Positions 7,069 to 8,348 of a DNA stretch of 8,348 bases are shown here, piece by piece; within the stretch, counting starts at the first letter, position 1, and each line of letters starts with the position of its first letter. The notes under the pieces were generated by a model. The model was given only the letters and a program-made list of their open reading frames with translations. It was not told where the DNA came from and did no database searches. Where the stretch lies: assembly GCA_903825065.1 (NCBI GenBank), contig CAIJZG010000238.1, positions 1 through 8,348 on the forward strand, given 5' to 3'. The DNA is from an uncultured Bacteroidota bacterium (GTDB taxonomy: Bacteria; Bacteroidota; Bacteroidia; Chitinophagales; Chitinophagaceae). The translations under genes and the position numbers were made by a program.

Positions 7069-8348
7069 ATGAACAGAAGAAATTTCCTCAAGAGTAGTTC
7101 CCTCGCAAGCGTTACTTTAACAGGTGTTGGAGTTGTTGCATGTAATGATTTTGTAAAGACAACATCAGCTTCAAATACTGTTACAGATAATTTTGAGCTG
7201 AATGAAATCAGTATTGATCAATTGCAGAAAAAGATGCAGGATGGAACGCTTTCTTCAAAAGCAATTACACAATTGTATTTAAATAGAATTGATCAAATAG
7301 ATAAAAAAGGTCCAGCCTTGCATGCCGTTATTGAACTGAATCCAGATGCTATCAGCATTGCAGAAGCGATGGATAATGAAAGAAAAGAAGGTAAAATTCG
7401 CGGTCCCTTACACGGGATTCCTGTTTTAATTAAAGACAATATTAATACAGGCGATAAAATGATGACCACAGCAGGCTCTCTGGCGCTGGTTGGAAATAGA
7501 GCGAAAGCTGATGCATTTATCATCAAACAGCTTCGCGAATCGGGTGCAGTGATTTTGGGTAAAACAAATTTAAGTGAATGGGCAAACTTCCGTTCAAGCA
7601 GATCAAGTAGTGGATGGAGTAGCCGCGGTGGGCAAACAAAGAATCCCTATTATCTCGATCGTTCACCTTCTGGATCTAGCTCTGGATCAGGTTCTGCAGT
7701 TGCAGCAAATCTTTGTACAGTAGCAATTGGAACCGAAACAGATGGTTCTGTTATTGCGCCGTCTTCTAATTGTGGGTTAGTAGGTATTAAACCAACAGTG
7801 GGTTTGTTAAGCCGAAGTGGTATTATTCCAATATCAAAAACACAAGATACAGCAGGGCCAATGGCAAGAACAGTAAAAGATGCGGCTATATTATTAGGAG
7901 TACTTGCAGGTGTGGATGCAGCTGATGCAGTAACTCTAGAAAGCAAAGGAAAAGCAGAAAAAGATTATACAAAATTCCTGGATAAAAATGCATTGAAAGG
8001 GAAACGCATTGGTATTGAAAAGTCTTTCTTAAAAGGAAGACATGAAGGAGTAGTTGCCTTATATCAACAAGCTATTGAGGAAATAAAAAAACAAGGAGCT
8101 ACGATTATAGAAATTGATTTACTCAAAGAAACTAATCCCCTTGGTGGCGCAGAGTTTACCATTTTACAGTTTGAATTCAAAGATGGACTGAATAAATATT
8201 TTGCTTCAGCTAATGCACCAATAAAAACTATGGCGGATCTAATTGCTTTTAATAAAAAAGAAGAAGCAACTGCCATGCCTTACTTTAAACAAGAAACCAT
8301 AGAAAGTAGCCAGGCTAAAACTGATTTGAATAGTAAAGAATATACAGA
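7069..8348 (+). CDS. Amidase-signature family lipoprotein, peptide-amidase-like (3' end cut by window edge)
   Basis: Hydrolase of amide bonds from the amidase-signature family; 426 codons are visible and the gene continues past the edge (family members usually have about 500 residues). The catalytic Ser-cisSer-Lys triad is seen as Lys122 (GIPVLIKDN), Ser203 (SPSGSSSGSGSA) and Ser227 (GTETDGSVIAPSS); the Ser203-Ser227 spacing of 24 and the numbering are very close to peptide amidase of Stenotrophomonas, and the GTETDGS variant of the usual GTDTGGS motif also fits that group. The N-terminus MNRRNFLKSSS carries a twin-arginine motif and is followed by a lipobox ending at Cys25 (GVVAC), so the protein should be exported folded and anchored as a lipoprotein. 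The start is the only ATG that gives this signal. It begins 41 nt after the peptidase, which suggests co-transcription and a shared role in peptide breakdown. The substrate is inferred only. Confidence 0.93.
   Translation, partial: MNRRNFLKSSSLASVTLTGVGVVACNDFVKTTSASNTVTDNFELNEISIDQLQKKMQDGTLSSKAITQLYLNRIDQIDKKGPALHAVIELNPDAISIAEAMDNERKEGKIRGPLHGIPVLIKDNINTGDKMMTTAGSLALVGNRAKADAFIIKQLRESGAVILGKTNLSEWANFRSSRSSSGWSSRGGQTKNPYYLDRSPSGSSSGSGSAVAANLCTVAIGTETDGSVIAPSSNCGLVGIKPTVGLLSRSGIIPISKTQDTAGPMARTVKDAAILLGVLAGVDAADAVTLESKGKAEKDYTKFLDKNALKGKRIGIEKSFLKGRHEGVVALYQQAIEEIKKQGATIIEIDLLKETNPLGGAEFTILQFEFKDGLNKYFASANAPIKTMADLIAFNKKEEATAMPYFKQETIESSQAKTDLNSKEYT

Noticed and set aside
7293..8276. Three minus-strand open frames antisense to the amidase
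   Set aside because: They mirror the Ser/Gly/Ala-rich amidase codons and lack domains; the plus-strand amidase has a full catalytic triad.

Overview
The window looks like a chromosomal piece of a Bacteroidota bacterium, perhaps Chitinophagaceae-like. The DNA is A+T-rich, start codons are preceded by A/T-rich stretches rather than Shine-Dalgarno sequences, and several secreted enzymes have Bacteroidota-type signal peptides, one of them on a Tat-type lipoprotein amidase. The family-level calls are firm. The taxonomic guess is inference from style and content.

Left part (1-1722). On the minus strand lies a type II toxin-antitoxin pair: a MazE/AbrB-type antitoxin (342-641) followed 9 nt later by a MazF/PemK-type mRNA endoribonuclease that runs off the left edge. 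The pair is preceded by a striking double palindrome that could be its autoregulatory operator. After it come about 480 nt without a convincing gene but with two hairpin-capable segments, then a small two-helix membrane protein on the minus strand (1124-1306), then about 415 nt of non-coding DNA leading to the plus-strand genes.

Middle part (1723-4909). Three tightly spaced plus-strand genes look like one transcription unit: a secreted ThuA-domain protein, a secreted GH51 alpha-L-arabinofuranosidase and a cytoplasmic phytanoyl-CoA-dioxygenase-family Fe(II)/2-oxoglutarate oxygenase. All key catalytic residues are present in the hydrolase and the oxygenase. Together they suggest processing of an arabinose-containing glycan or glycoside, with an oxidative step on an unknown small molecule.

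Right part (5057-8348). A secreted S9-family serine peptidase (beta-propeller plus alpha/beta hydrolase) is interrupted by a single in-frame TGA inside the propeller; the reading frame is otherwise continuous and the catalytic triad is intact. It is followed 41 nt later by a Tat-type lipoprotein of the amidase-signature family resembling peptide amidases, cut by the right edge. The two could serve periplasmic or surface peptide breakdown.

I did not find CRISPR arrays, insertion sequences, tRNA or rRNA genes, or a clearly new multi-gene system. The most worthwhile leads are the isolated TGA in the peptidase, the putative mazEF operator, the palindrome at the ThuA start codon, the ThuA-GH51-oxygenase grouping, and the folded non-coding segment at 923-1071.
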